Of a stretch of 64,000 nt of DNA, positions 16,895 through 24,852 are shown piece by piece. The DNA comes from Nostoc sp. KVJ3 (GTDB lineage Bacteria > Cyanobacteriota > Cyanobacteriia > Cyanobacteriales > Nostocaceae), in assembly GCF_026127265.1 (NCBI RefSeq), contig NZ_WWFG01000001.1, forward strand, positions 186,001 to 250,000, in the 5' to 3' direction. The translations under genes and the position numbers were made by a program. Positions within the stretch are counted from its first letter, which is position 1. Each line of letters begins with the position of its first letter. The notes under the pieces were generated by a model, which saw only the letters and a program-made list of their open reading frames with translations, ran no database searches and was not told where the DNA came from.

Positions 16895-17026
16895 TTAATC
16901 TTCGTGGTCATCAAACGGATCGTTCAATTGCTTGCTAGGAGGGCCAAAGGAGGTATAAATCGACAGTCCAGTGATGGCAACCACCACGGCGGCCACAGAA
17001 ATGCTAAGAACTATTGCGGGTTCCAT
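16895..17026 (-). CDS. psbN: PsbN, photosystem II assembly protein
   Basis: A 43-residue single-span membrane protein read from ATG at 17026: MEPAIVLSISVAAVVVAITG begins the membrane helix, followed by LSIYTSFGPPSKQL and an acidic end DPFDDHED. This is the full PsbN sequence pattern. PsbN is needed for assembly and repair of photosystem II rather than being a core subunit. It lies on the strand opposite psbH, 85 bases away, the arrangement conserved from cyanobacteria to plastids. Confidence 0.97.
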   Translation of the reverse strand: MEPAIVLSISVAAVVVAITGLSIYTSFGPPSKQLNDPFDDHED

Positions 17027-17111
17027 AATTGAGAGATAGATGATGAGTGCTATTCTTATAGAATATTACAGAAGATTAAAAAAAGCTTTGGCAAGTAATA
17101 TTAGGTGAACT

Positions 17112-17315
17112 ATGGCACAAAGGACTCGGTTGGGAGATATCCTGAAACCACTTAATTCTGAGTATGGAAAAGTGGCTCCAGGTTGGGGTACTACCCCTGT
17201 GATGGCTGTTTTTATGGCGCTATTTTTCGTGTTTCTACTGATTATTCTGCAACTTTACAATAAATCACTGTTAGTTCAGGATGTAGTAGTCGATTGGCGG
17301 AGTTTAGGAGGCTAA
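17112..17315 (+). CDS. psbH: PsbH, photosystem II 10-kDa phosphoprotein
   Basis: A 67-residue photosystem II subunit in the thylakoid membrane, beside CP47, that stabilises the QA/QB side and bicarbonate binding. MAQRTRLGDILKPLNSEYGK is the stromal head, GWGTTPVMAVFMALFFVFLL the start of the single transmembrane helix, and the end is DVVVDWRSLGG. Length matches cyanobacterial PsbH, which lacks the long plant phosphorylated extension. It is divergent from psbN and followed by a strong terminator. Confidence 0.98.
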   Translation: MAQRTRLGDILKPLNSEYGKVAPGWGTTPVMAVFMALFFVFLLIILQLYNKSLLVQDVVVDWRSLGG

Positions 17316-17357
17316 CAGATACATAGCTATCAAGTTTGGATAACAAGTTAAGTTACG

Positions 17358-17379
17358 CCCGGTTCATCCGGGTTTTTTT
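17358..17379 (+). terminator. Rho-independent terminator of psbH
   Basis: CCCGG-TTCAT-CCGGG followed immediately by seven T residues, 43 bases after the psbH stop. Confidence 0.85.
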
Positions 17380-17465
17380 GTCAATGCTCAGTCCACACTA
17401 ACTATTGAGTAGACTACATAATATGCGGGTTTCTGTAGTGGTTCTATAGTTTACAGGAGACAAAA

Positions 17466-17738
17466 ATGAATATATTTGGTATCGGTCTGCCGGAAATGGG
17501 TGTAATTATGGTAGTAGCATTGTTGATCTTTGGCCCAAAGAAGCTACCAGAAATTGGTCGGAGTGTGGGTAAAACAATTCGTAGTTTTCAAGAAGCTTCT
17601 AAGGAGTTTCAAACCGAGTTTCAAAAAGAAGCAGAACAGTTAGAAGAAGCTGTAAAAACTACTGCTGAATTGGAACCTAAGCAAATCTACCCTGCTAAAT
17701 CTGAGCAGGATACCACTAGTTCTTCTCAACCTAGTTAG
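17466..17738 (+). CDS. tatA: Twin-arginine translocase subunit TatA/E
   Basis: A 90-residue protein: a short periplasmic start, a transmembrane helix (about 4-20, IGLPEMGVIMVVALLIFG), the hinge FGPKKLPEIGRSVGK, and an amphipathic helix (KTIRSFQEASKEFQTEFQKE) with an acidic, Ser/Thr-rich tail. TatA oligomers form the pore that carries folded proteins across cytoplasmic and thylakoid membranes. ACAGGAGAC lies before ATG 17466. TatB is more elongated, so TatA/E is the better call. Confidence 0.93.
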   Translation: MNIFGIGLPEMGVIMVVALLIFGPKKLPEIGRSVGKTIRSFQEASKEFQTEFQKEAEQLEEAVKTTAELEPKQIYPAKSEQDTTSSSQPS

Positions 17739-17749
17739 TAATTTGTCAA

Positions 17750-17808
17750 GTTCGTAGTAAGGACTAAAGTCCTGGATTTTTTTAAGCACTTAAGTGCTTA
17801 CTACAAAC
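17750..17808. repeat. Double-hairpin dispersed repeat (GTTCGTAGT family), copy 2
   Basis: GTTCGTAGTAAG and CTTACTACAAAC form the outer arms; GGACTAAAGTCC and AAGCACTTAAGTGCTT are the inner palindromes. It lies between tatA and pth; compare copy 1 at 7894-7961. Confidence 0.75.
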
Positions 17809-17870
17809 CGATCAAAATTAATCAGACAGAGTACTAGAAGAGTGATGCAGATCAATTGACTGTAGGCAAA

Positions 17871-18512
17871 ATGACAGAAGCTTCTACGCAACCAGCTTTG
17901 GTGATTCCCCAGCTAATTGTCGGGTTGGGGAATCCAGAAAGCAAGTACGACCAAACTCGCCATAATATTGGCTTTGCTGCTGTGGAAACTCTTTGCCGTT
18001 CTTGGCGCATTTCCTTGGGAGAAAACCGCAAGTTTCAGGGTGAGTATGGCGAGGGTATAGCCCCAGATGGAGGTAAGATTCGCTTACTAAAGCCGTTAAC
18101 TTATATGAATCGCTCAGGACAGTCAATCCAGGCGGTGACAAGTTGGTATAAATTGCCGCCTGAGTCAGTGCTGATAATTTACGACGATATGGATTTGCCC
18201 TTGGGAAAAACTCGTCTGCGGTTATCTGGTTCGGCTGGGGGACATAACGGCATGAAAAGTGCGATCGCACATCTTAGTACCCAAAACTTTCCCCGTTTGC
18301 GAATCGGTATTGGGAAACCCAAAGGTGCAGCTAATAACGATGATTCTGATACTGTCTCCCACGTGCTGGGGCGATTTTCCGCCGCCGAAAATCAGCAGAT
18401 GTCTTTTGTACTTCAGTTCGTGGTTGAGTGTATTGAACTAAGCCTCAAGCAGGGCGTAGAAAAGGCGATGAATGTTTGTAATAGCCGCACCATTAATAAT
18501 TCTGAGTCTTAG
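17871..18512 (+). CDS. pth: Peptidyl-tRNA hydrolase
   Basis: A 213-residue enzyme that frees tRNA from peptidyl-tRNA that has dropped off ribosomes. VGLGNP (with N21), the catalytic histidine H31 in TRHNIGF, and DDMDLPLG (D105-D106 region) are the Pth active-site motifs, followed by the GGHNGMKS loop and RIGIGKP. The C-terminal part is of normal length. I chose ATG 17871 over TTG 17856; it gives a short variable N-terminal extension before VIPQLIVGLGNP. Confidence 0.96.
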   Translation: MTEASTQPALVIPQLIVGLGNPESKYDQTRHNIGFAAVETLCRSWRISLGENRKFQGEYGEGIAPDGGKIRLLKPLTYMNRSGQSIQAVTSWYKLPPESVLIIYDDMDLPLGKTRLRLSGSAGGHNGMKSAIAHLSTQNFPRLRIGIGKPKGAANNDDSDTVSHVLGRFSAAENQQMSFVLQFVVECIELSLKQGVEKAMNVCNSRTINNSES

Positions 18513-18523
18513 GCACTTTTAGA

Positions 18524-18695
18524 TTCCCCTAACCCCCCTTTAAAAAGCTGTGGTGTACACACAAGTCTGAAAATAGCTGAAGAATACGGGTTTTACCCCT
18601 CCCTAACCCTCCCCTTATAAAGGGGAAGGGACAAGATTCTTTTTGCCCCCTTTCTAAAGGGGGATTAAGGGGGCAATTCATGAATTGCCCCTACG
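18524..18695. repeat. Composite dispersed G/C-tract repeat
   Basis: Successive palindromic tracts (CCCCTAACCCCCCTTTAAAA, CCCTCCCTAACCCTCCCCTT with AAGGGGAAGGG, CCCCCTTTCTAAAGGGGG) and the sub-repeat GGGGCAATTCATGAATTGCC, which is the core of the element at 40834. The leading GGTGTACACACAAGTC is shared with the copy at 1080. No gene is seen here. Confidence 0.7.
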
Positions 18696-18840
18696 ACGGA
18701 TCTGGTTTTTCCAATCATCTATACTTGGTCTTTTATGTCAATGCGTAAGTCCTATTTAATTAAATTTAAGTGAATATACTGGATATAAGCACAGCCTGTC
18801 TGAAAATATCAGTACAAGTAATGTTAATTACATCAAGTAG

Positions 18841-18978
18841 TTCTTGCCAGGGTGCGATCGAGATGCTTTAATAGCGATCGCATTCCGCAAAACAATCCTA
18901 CTTACAGAATATGTACAAGACGCGCAGCGACTCGACATTGTTGCTGGTGTTGATAAAATTACAGACTTAAAACATTAA
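18841..18978 (+). pseudogene. Possible gene 3' fragment without a start codon
   Basis: A 45-codon open stretch ends TEYVQDAQRLDIVAGVDKI then TDLKH and a stop. It has balanced, protein-like composition and contains a HIP1 site in frame (ALIAIAFRK), but there is a stop just upstream and no ATG, GTG or TTG. It looks like the tail of a lost gene in the 540-base gap between pth and the SPFH gene. Could be chance. Confidence 0.3.
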
Positions 18979-19050
18979 ACTCTAAAGATATGACAAGCTA
19001 GTAGCATATCTTTGACACTAAATTCTCCCGAAAGCTGAATAGGAGCATAC

Positions 19051-19893
19051 ATGGAGCCAATTATTGCTATAGTTTTAGCCCTTATAGGTTATGCATTAGG
19101 TTCTGCAAAACTGATTAATCAAGGTAATGAAGCCCTAGTGGAACGCTTAGGGCGGTATCATCGAAAACTTAAGCCAGGGCTGAACTTTATTGTTCCCTTG
19201 GTAGATCAGATTGTGATGGAAGATACTACACGAGAGCAAATTTTAGACATTAAACCTCAAGAGGTGATCACCCAAGATAATATTTCTGTGGAAGTGGACG
19301 GTGTTGTGTACTGGCGCATCAAAGATATTGAGAAAAGCTTTTATGCTATTGAGGATCTGCAAGGGGCGCTGACACAGGTGGCTACAACAACACTCCGGGA
19401 AGTCATTGCCCAGAACACCTTGGAGCAGACCAATGTCTCTAGACTAGAGATGCACTCAGCCCTCTTATTCGAGTTAAATAATATAACGGCAGATTGGGGA
19501 GTTGAGATTCTCCGGTTAGACCTTCAGAGAATTACCCTACCTGAGAGTGTACGAAAGTCTAGGGAAGAGGAGCAAGCGGCTGTAATCAAAAAACGGGCGC
19601 TGATTACCGAAGCAGAAGGGGAAAAGGAAGCTTCTATTAAGAAAGCAGAAGGAACTATGGCTTCAGTGCAAATCATTTCTCAAGCTCTCCGTTCCAATCC
19701 CGATAGTAGAGATATTTTACGGTATCTTGTGGCTCAAGATTATGTAGATGCTAGCCAAAAACTTGGTGAGAGTGCTAATGCCAAAATTGTCTTTGTAGAC
19801 CCCGCTAACTCAACTGAAATGTTTCAGGAATTGATAGCCGAGTCGATAATTACAGAGGGTCACGGCAAAAAATCCGAAAACGGCAATACTTAA
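19051..19893 (+). CDS. SPFH/Band 7 (stomatin-like) membrane protein
   Basis: A 280-residue stomatin/prohibitin homologue: an N-terminal membrane anchor (about 1-20), NEALVERLGRYHRKLKPGLN typical of stomatin-like proteins, the core DISVEVDGVVYWRI-type strand, and a C-terminal coiled coil with repeated AEGEKEASIKKAEG. These proteins form oligomeric rings that organise membrane microdomains and control membrane proteases; here no nfeD-like protease partner is adjacent. ATAGGAGC precedes the start. Its stop overlaps the stop of convergent folP by four bases. Confidence 0.92.
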   Translation: MEPIIAIVLALIGYALGSAKLINQGNEALVERLGRYHRKLKPGLNFIVPLVDQIVMEDTTREQILDIKPQEVITQDNISVEVDGVVYWRIKDIEKSFYAIEDLQGALTQVATTTLREVIAQNTLEQTNVSRLEMHSALLFELNNITADWGVEILRLDLQRITLPESVRKSREEEQAAVIKKRALITEAEGEKEASIKKAEGTMASVQIISQALRSNPDSRDILRYLVAQDYVDASQKLGESANAKIVFVDPANSTEMFQELIAESIITEGHGKKSENGNT

Positions 19894-20750
19894 GAATCAG
19901 ACTGCGTTGCTTGTCTTAATATTGCATCGGCTACTAATGACACATCGCGCATTTCTTGAACATCGTGAACTCGGAGGATATCAGCACCATTAAAAATAGC
20001 AGCACAACAAGCTGCTGCCGTTCCCCAAACTCGTGCTTTGGGATCTGGTTGATTTAAAATGCGGCCAATGAAACTTTTACGAGATGCTCCTACCAAGATA
20101 GGGCAGTTGAGTGTTGTTAGTGATCGCAAGCCGCGAAAAATTTCTAAATTTTGCTCATGGTTTTTAGCAAAACCAACACCAGGATCGATAATAATTTTAT
20201 CCCGGTCAATGCCCGCAGCAGTTGCTACGTCAATTTGTCGAGCCAAAAAATTAGAAATCTCTCTGAGCAAATCTTGATAATCAGTTTGTTGTTGCATCGT
20301 CTGTGGTGTCCCCCGGATGTGCATTAAAATAATCGGCACACTTAACTCTGCCACTGTCGGCAACATTTCTGAGTCAAAAGTGCCGCCAGAAATATCATTA
20401 ATAATATCCGCTCCAACTTCTACAGATGCTCTGGCTACAGCCGCACGGGTTGTATCTACAGAAATCGGCACTGAAATTTCTGGTCTTAGCACCTGTAACA
20501 CCGATAACACCCGCTCAAGTTCCTCAGCCAGAGTTATTTGCTTTGCCCCTGGGCGCGTTGATTGACCGCCCACATCGATAATGTCAGCACCAGCCGCTAC
20601 CAGTGCTTGCGCCTGTACTAAAGCGGCAGAGGTAGTATTAAACTCACCCCCATCACTAAAACTATCAGGCGTTACATTCAAAATTCCCATCAAATAAGTT
20701 CGCTGTCCCCACTCGAAACAGCGTCCTCGAATTATCAAATTGCTTGGCAT
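19890..20750 (-). CDS. folP: Dihydropteroate synthase
   Basis: A 286-residue folate enzyme that condenses p-aminobenzoate with dihydropterin pyrophosphate; it is the sulfonamide target. MGILNVTPDSFSDGG (21-35) and IDVGGQSTRPGA (58-69) are the two signature motifs; DINDISGG-type and DPGVGFAKNHEQN segments complete the pterin site. Length is standard. It lies downstream of tpiA on the same strand, 51 bases apart, suggesting co-transcription, and converges on the SPFH gene. Confidence 0.96.
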   Translation of the reverse strand: MPSNLIIRGRCFEWGQRTYLMGILNVTPDSFSDGGEFNTTSAALVQAQALVAAGADIIDVGGQSTRPGAKQITLAEELERVLSVLQVLRPEISVPISVDTTRAAVARASVEVGADIINDISGGTFDSEMLPTVAELSVPIILMHIRGTPQTMQQQTDYQDLLREISNFLARQIDVATAAGIDRDKIIIDPGVGFAKNHEQNLEIFRGLRSLTTLNCPILVGASRKSFIGRILNQPDPKARVWGTAAACCAAIFNGADILRVHDVQEMRDVSLVADAILRQATQSDS

Positions 20751-20801
20751 AAATCTACATTAGGCATTCCCATGCAAAGCATGGGAACAAAAGAAGGCAC
20801 A

Positions 20802-21548
20802 TTACACTGACTGAAAATTCACAATCCGAGCGAAACTCTCAGGTTCTAAACTTGCTCCTCCCACTAAAACGCCATCGATTTCTGGTTGAGCCATGATTTC
20901 ATCAATATTATTTGGCTTCACTGAACCACCGTATTGAATTGATACATTCTGATTACTTAATTGGCTCCGAATTAAGCCAATTATGCGATTCGCTTCGGTG
21001 ACTTCACAAGTGTCACCAGTACCAATCGCCCAAATCGGTTCGTAGGCAATCACCAAATTATTCTGATCTATATCTACCAAACCTTTGTCGAGTTGGAGAG
21101 CAATCAGTGATTCAGTTTCTCCCGCATCTCGTTGTTGTTTAGTTTCGCCAACACAGAGAATTGGAGTCAAACCAAACCTTTGAGCAGTTCGGAGGCGTAG
21201 ATTAACGGTTGCGTCCGTTTCACCAAAGTATTGCCGTCGTTCGCTATGACCGACAATCACAAAGCGCACACCACTTTCTGTCAACATTGGGGCAGAAATC
21301 TCACCTGTATAGGCTCCATATTCTTCCCAATGGACATTTTGTGCCCCCAGTTGGATGAGGCTACCGTGCAAAGTTTTGGACAAAACACTTAAATCAGTGA
21401 ACGGAGGGCACAATATCACTTCTCGCCCTTCGGGGGTTTCCTCTAAGTGGGGCAGAAATCCTTGTAAAAACTCCTGGGTCTCTGCCTGAGTTTTGAACAT
21501 TTTCCAGTTGCCGACAATAACGATTTTCCGCACAGGTAATTTACTCAA
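20802..21548 (-). CDS. tpiA: Triosephosphate isomerase
   Basis: A 248-residue TIM-barrel enzyme of glycolysis and the Calvin cycle that interconverts dihydroxyacetone phosphate and glyceraldehyde 3-phosphate. N14 and K16 in GNWKMFK, the catalytic H101 in VGHSERR and E170 in AYEPIWAIGTG are all present, with the phosphate loop IQYGGSV near the end. It heads a probable tpiA-folP transcript. Confidence 0.97.
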   Translation of the reverse strand: MSKLPVRKIVIVGNWKMFKTQAETQEFLQGFLPHLEETPEGREVILCPPFTDLSVLSKTLHGSLIQLGAQNVHWEEYGAYTGEISAPMLTESGVRFVIVGHSERRQYFGETDATVNLRLRTAQRFGLTPILCVGETKQQRDAGETESLIALQLDKGLVDIDQNNLVIAYEPIWAIGTGDTCEVTEANRIIGLIRSQLSNQNVSIQYGGSVKPNNIDEIMAQPEIDGVLVGGASLEPESFARIVNFQSV

Positions 21549-21642
21549 GATCCTAACGGTTATTTAGATGCATTTTTCACTCTACTACTTTTTATGGCAC
21601 TCCTTGCTTACCAAGAGTTTAAAAGGTGCTAGCTTTATTTAA

Positions 21643-21729
21643 GCCAACCTACTTACTCCTCTACCATTAGATGAGAAATCGGAAGAAGTATTAAATCTTG
21701 CAGAGGAGATATTTATAGGAGATGAATGA
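21643..21729 (+). pseudogene. 3' remnant of a gene overlapping the methylase start
   Basis: Twenty-eight codons ending LPLDEKSEEVLNLAEEIFIG then DE and TGA, which overlaps the methylase ATG as ATGA. A stop lies directly before the frame and no start codon lies in it. The acidic helical composition and the overlap geometry look like the end of a former upstream gene, perhaps a small regulator or antitoxin-like protein, with the 5' part deleted. Confidence 0.4.
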
Positions 21730-22607
21730 AGTTTAAACGTATTTATAGATCGCCTCTTCGTTACCCTGGAGGAAAACAGAAGGATATTCCCTATTTATCT
21801 AAGTTTTTCCGCCCTTGTAAAGAATTTAGAGATCCTTTTCTAGGGGGCGCTAATATACTACTTTACGCTTTAGAAAATTCTCTAGCTGATAAATACTGGG
21901 GAAATGATTTAAATACATCGGTATTTGATTTTTGGGAGCAAGTTAAAATTGATGCAAATGAACTTGCTGATTTAGTTTTATCACTTAGAGAAGAATATAG
22001 AGGGGAACAAGCAAACTGTAAAACATGGCAAATATTTCGTAAAAAATTTATATTGAAGCTGAACAAATTACCTACTGATAATCAACTACACAAAGCAGCT
22101 AAATTTTTTATTTTAAATCGTAGTACATCTGGTGGTTCTACAGAATGCGGAGGAATGACTCAAGCTGCTTACTGTGAACGTTTTACATTATCTAGTATTG
22201 AAACTCTAAAAAATTTAACAACCGTTCTCAAAGATGTCTATCTTACTAATTTAGATTATGAGAAAGTTATTAGAGAGCCTGGAGAAGATATATTTATTTT
22301 TTTAGATCCACCTTATTTGTCTGCAAAATCTTCAGGTTTGTATGGAAAGAATGGAGATTTACATAGAACTTTCGATCATGTGCGTTTATCAAAAGTATTA
22401 AAAGATTGCAGCCATAAATGTAGTTGGTTAATGACAATTGATAATTGTCCAGAAATTAAAGAATTATATGATTGGGCTGACGATCAACTACCGTGGGAAA
22501 AAGCTTATGGTATGACTAATGTTAGTGGGCAAAAATCTAGAAGAGGTGCGGAATTACTTATCGCTAATTTTCCGATTAAAACTTTCAACTCTAAACAACA
22601 CTATTAA
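21726..22607 (+). CDS. D12-class DNA adenine N6-methyltransferase (Dam-like)
   Basis: A 293-residue DNA methylase. RYPGGK (12-17) and DPFLGGAN (36-43) form the SAM-binding motifs X and I, and DPPY (194-197) is the catalytic motif IV for adenine amino methylation. The target sequence is not predictable. It is AT-rich compared with its neighbours and has no restriction endonuclease gene beside it, so it is an orphan, possibly left from a restriction-modification or phage locus. It is translationally overlapped by the remnant at 21643-21729. Confidence 0.92.
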   Translation: MKFKRIYRSPLRYPGGKQKDIPYLSKFFRPCKEFRDPFLGGANILLYALENSLADKYWGNDLNTSVFDFWEQVKIDANELADLVLSLREEYRGEQANCKTWQIFRKKFILKLNKLPTDNQLHKAAKFFILNRSTSGGSTECGGMTQAAYCERFTLSSIETLKNLTTVLKDVYLTNLDYEKVIREPGEDIFIFLDPPYLSAKSSGLYGKNGDLHRTFDHVRLSKVLKDCSHKCSWLMTIDNCPEIKELYDWADDQLPWEKAYGMTNVSGQKSRRGAELLIANFPIKTFNSKQHY

Positions 22608-22634
22608 GTAGTAATACAAAATTAAATATACATT

Positions 22635-22762
22635 TGTCATTGCGAATGGAGCAAAGCGGAATGAACCAATCCCAAGGTCTTGGGATTGCAACTCTTGGAG
22701 ACGATCTGCGTAGCGGGCTTTTGAGAAGGGGTACGCTACATTTCATTCCGCTCGCAATGACA
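22635..22762. repeat. TGTCATTGCGA inverted-repeat element
   Basis: Begins TGTCATTGCGAATGGAGC and ends in the inverse, GCTCGCAATGACA, with inner palindrome CCCAAGGTCTTGGG. Related copies: 43280-43406, 56651-56710 and 60748-60816, plus partial pieces at 41998-42045. The trailing TAAATATTTTTGCATACGCA is shared with 42023-42045. The surrounding 22608-22951 spacer has no gene. Confidence 0.75.
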
Positions 22763-22951
22763 TAAATATTTTTGCATACGCACTTATGACACTTTTATCT
22801 GCGATCGCTCTTTCTTCAATCATACTAAGGTTTGTCTAGTTAGCTACCAGTATAAATTTATTTTAGCCACAAAATGACCCCAAACCCCTGTTAAAAATAA
22901 TTAGGATAAGAGACGGGGCTAATCTAAATAAATCCCAAATCTCAAATTGAT

Positions 22952-24433
22952 ATGACTTCGACATTACCTGTGCCTGAACCTCATCAAAGCGATTCTGCTA
23001 ACACTGACGCAAATTCTCTCCGTTGGGAGGAAGAACTGGATAGTGCTATTTTCAGTTTTGAGGAGATTCAGACAGAACTGAACTACAAACAAGCACAAAC
23101 GGCGCTGCGAAACTTAGTAGCCAATCTCGACCTCACCCCCCAAGAAAAAACCGGATTGGAAACGGAAATTGCTGATTTGGAAACCATGCTGGGGAAGTTA
23201 GACCGCATGGTGGTGCAGATTGCAGCTTTTGGTATGGTAGGACGGGGTAAGTCTTCGCTACTCAATTCTTTGGTTGGGCAAACAGTATTTGAAACAGGGC
23301 CCCTGCACGGTGTTACCCGGACTGCACAAACAGTTAATTGGAGCATCAGTGAGGAAGCCATTGGAGAAACTGAAATGGCTCTGCGGGTTACTCTCCCTGG
23401 CGTAGGTCAATCGCAGGTGGAATTAATTGACACACCTGGGTTAGACGAAGTTGATGGTGCAACCCGTGCCGCCTTAGCTGAACAGATTGCAAAACTTGCG
23501 GATTTAATTTTATTTGTGATTTCTGGCGATATGACAAAGCTAGAATACGCCGCCCTTTCTCAGTTGCGGGAAGCAGGTAAACCGATAATTCTGGTATTTA
23601 ACAAAGTAGACCAGTATCCAGAAGCAGACCGGATGGCGATTTATCACAAAATCCGGGATGAAAGGGTGCGGGAATTACTCACACCTTTAGAAATTGTTAT
23701 GGCTGCGGCATCGCCATTGGTGAAAACGGCGATTCGTCGCCCTGATGGTACTAGGGGTATACAGTTGCGTACAGGAAATGCCCAAGTAGAGGAACTCAAG
23801 CTGAAAATCTTGGAGATTTTACATCGTGAGGGTAAAGCCTTGGTTGCCCTTAATACCATGCTTTATGCCGATGTTGTGAATGAGCAGTTGGTTGAGCGAA
23901 AACTGATGATTCGGGAACAGAATGCTAATGAGTTGATTTGGAAGGCTGTGATGACTAAGGCATTAGCGATCGCACTTAATCCCATAACTGTGGTAGATAT
24001 TTTGAGTAGTGTGGTAATTGATATTGCTCTCATTTTGGGTTTATCTAAGCTCTATGGCTTCTCCATGACCGAAGCCGGCGCTGTACAACTGCTACAAAAA
24101 ATCGCCCTGAGTATGGGCGGAATCGGTGCTAGTGAACTACTGGCAAATTTGGGCTTGAGTGGATTGAAAACTTTACTTGGGATCTCTGCAACAGCTACGG
24201 GTGGTATTGCCCTTGGCCCTTATATATCAGTGGCAATAACACAAGGGGGAGTAGCTGGTGTTTCTTCTTACGGTATTGGGCAAGTTACCAAAGCTTATTT
24301 AGCCAATGGCGCGACTTGGGGGCCTGATGGGCCAAAAGCAGTGATTAATCGGATTTTGGCAAACCTGGATGAAACCTCAATTCTCAACCGGATTAAAGAT
24401 GAATTGCTTTACAAAGTAAAACTCAGAAAGTAA
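22952..24433 (+). CDS. Era/dynamin-like GTPase with membrane-associated C-terminus
   Basis: A 493-residue P-loop GTPase. G1 is GMVGRGKSS (94-102), G3 DTPG (160-163) and G4 NKVD (217-220). A hydrophobic C-terminal region of about 150 residues (ALNPITVVDILSSVVIDIAL, ALGPYISVAIT-like, Gly-rich) resembles DUF697-type membrane-binding domains. Such proteins are widespread in cyanobacteria and are thought to act at membranes, but their role is unsettled. The N-terminal 90 residues are helical, including LTPQEKTGLETEIADLETML. Confidence 0.85.
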   Translation: MTSTLPVPEPHQSDSANTDANSLRWEEELDSAIFSFEEIQTELNYKQAQTALRNLVANLDLTPQEKTGLETEIADLETMLGKLDRMVVQIAAFGMVGRGKSSLLNSLVGQTVFETGPLHGVTRTAQTVNWSISEEAIGETEMALRVTLPGVGQSQVELIDTPGLDEVDGATRAALAEQIAKLADLILFVISGDMTKLEYAALSQLREAGKPIILVFNKVDQYPEADRMAIYHKIRDERVRELLTPLEIVMAAASPLVKTAIRRPDGTRGIQLRTGNAQVEELKLKILEILHREGKALVALNTMLYADVVNEQLVERKLMIREQNANELIWKAVMTKALAIALNPITVVDILSSVVIDIALILGLSKLYGFSMTEAGAVQLLQKIALSMGGIGASELLANLGLSGLKTLLGISATATGGIALGPYISVAITQGGVAGVSSYGIGQVTKAYLANGATWGPDGPKAVINRILANLDETSILNRIKDELLYKVKLRK

Positions 24434-24560
24434 TGCATAGACGTGGTGCGAGTTTAAGTCGGAGTCTCTCTTACAAAGTTTAGTTCGCCAGAAATAACCA
24501 CTCCGACTTTGCGCGAAATCCCCTTTATTGTAAAGACGGCAATTTATCGTGTCTCTTGCC

Positions 24561-24603
24561 TTAACCGAACAGTATTGCTTGGGATGCAATACTGCTCGGT
24601 TAA
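24561..24603. terminator. Long stem-loop between convergent genes
   Basis: TTAACCGAACAGTATTGC and GCAATACTGCTCGGTTAA form an 18-base stem with one mismatch around a seven-base loop. It lies between the GTPase and the MscS-like gene, which converge. Partial copies near 2140 (TTAACCGAACCGTATTGC) and 24676 show that it is also a dispersed repeat. No gene is present in 24434-24852. Confidence 0.5.
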
Positions 24604-24852
24604 GGAATTTCTTGGTTGAGGTAGGCAGGGGGAGCAGGGGGAGAAATGGAGGCAGGGGAGGAGTTTTGCCTCCCCTGCTTATCCGAGCAGTATTGGCTTG
24701 GGATGGTGCGTTACGACGTTCCGTCTAACACACCCTACAGATATAGCGGTTCCCAATTATATGAAATACAGACCTAACAAGAACAGCCCCTTCCCTACTA
24801 GCGTTGGGGAGTAAGATTCAAAGCCTCTCTCCTTTTAGGAGTTCATCAACTT

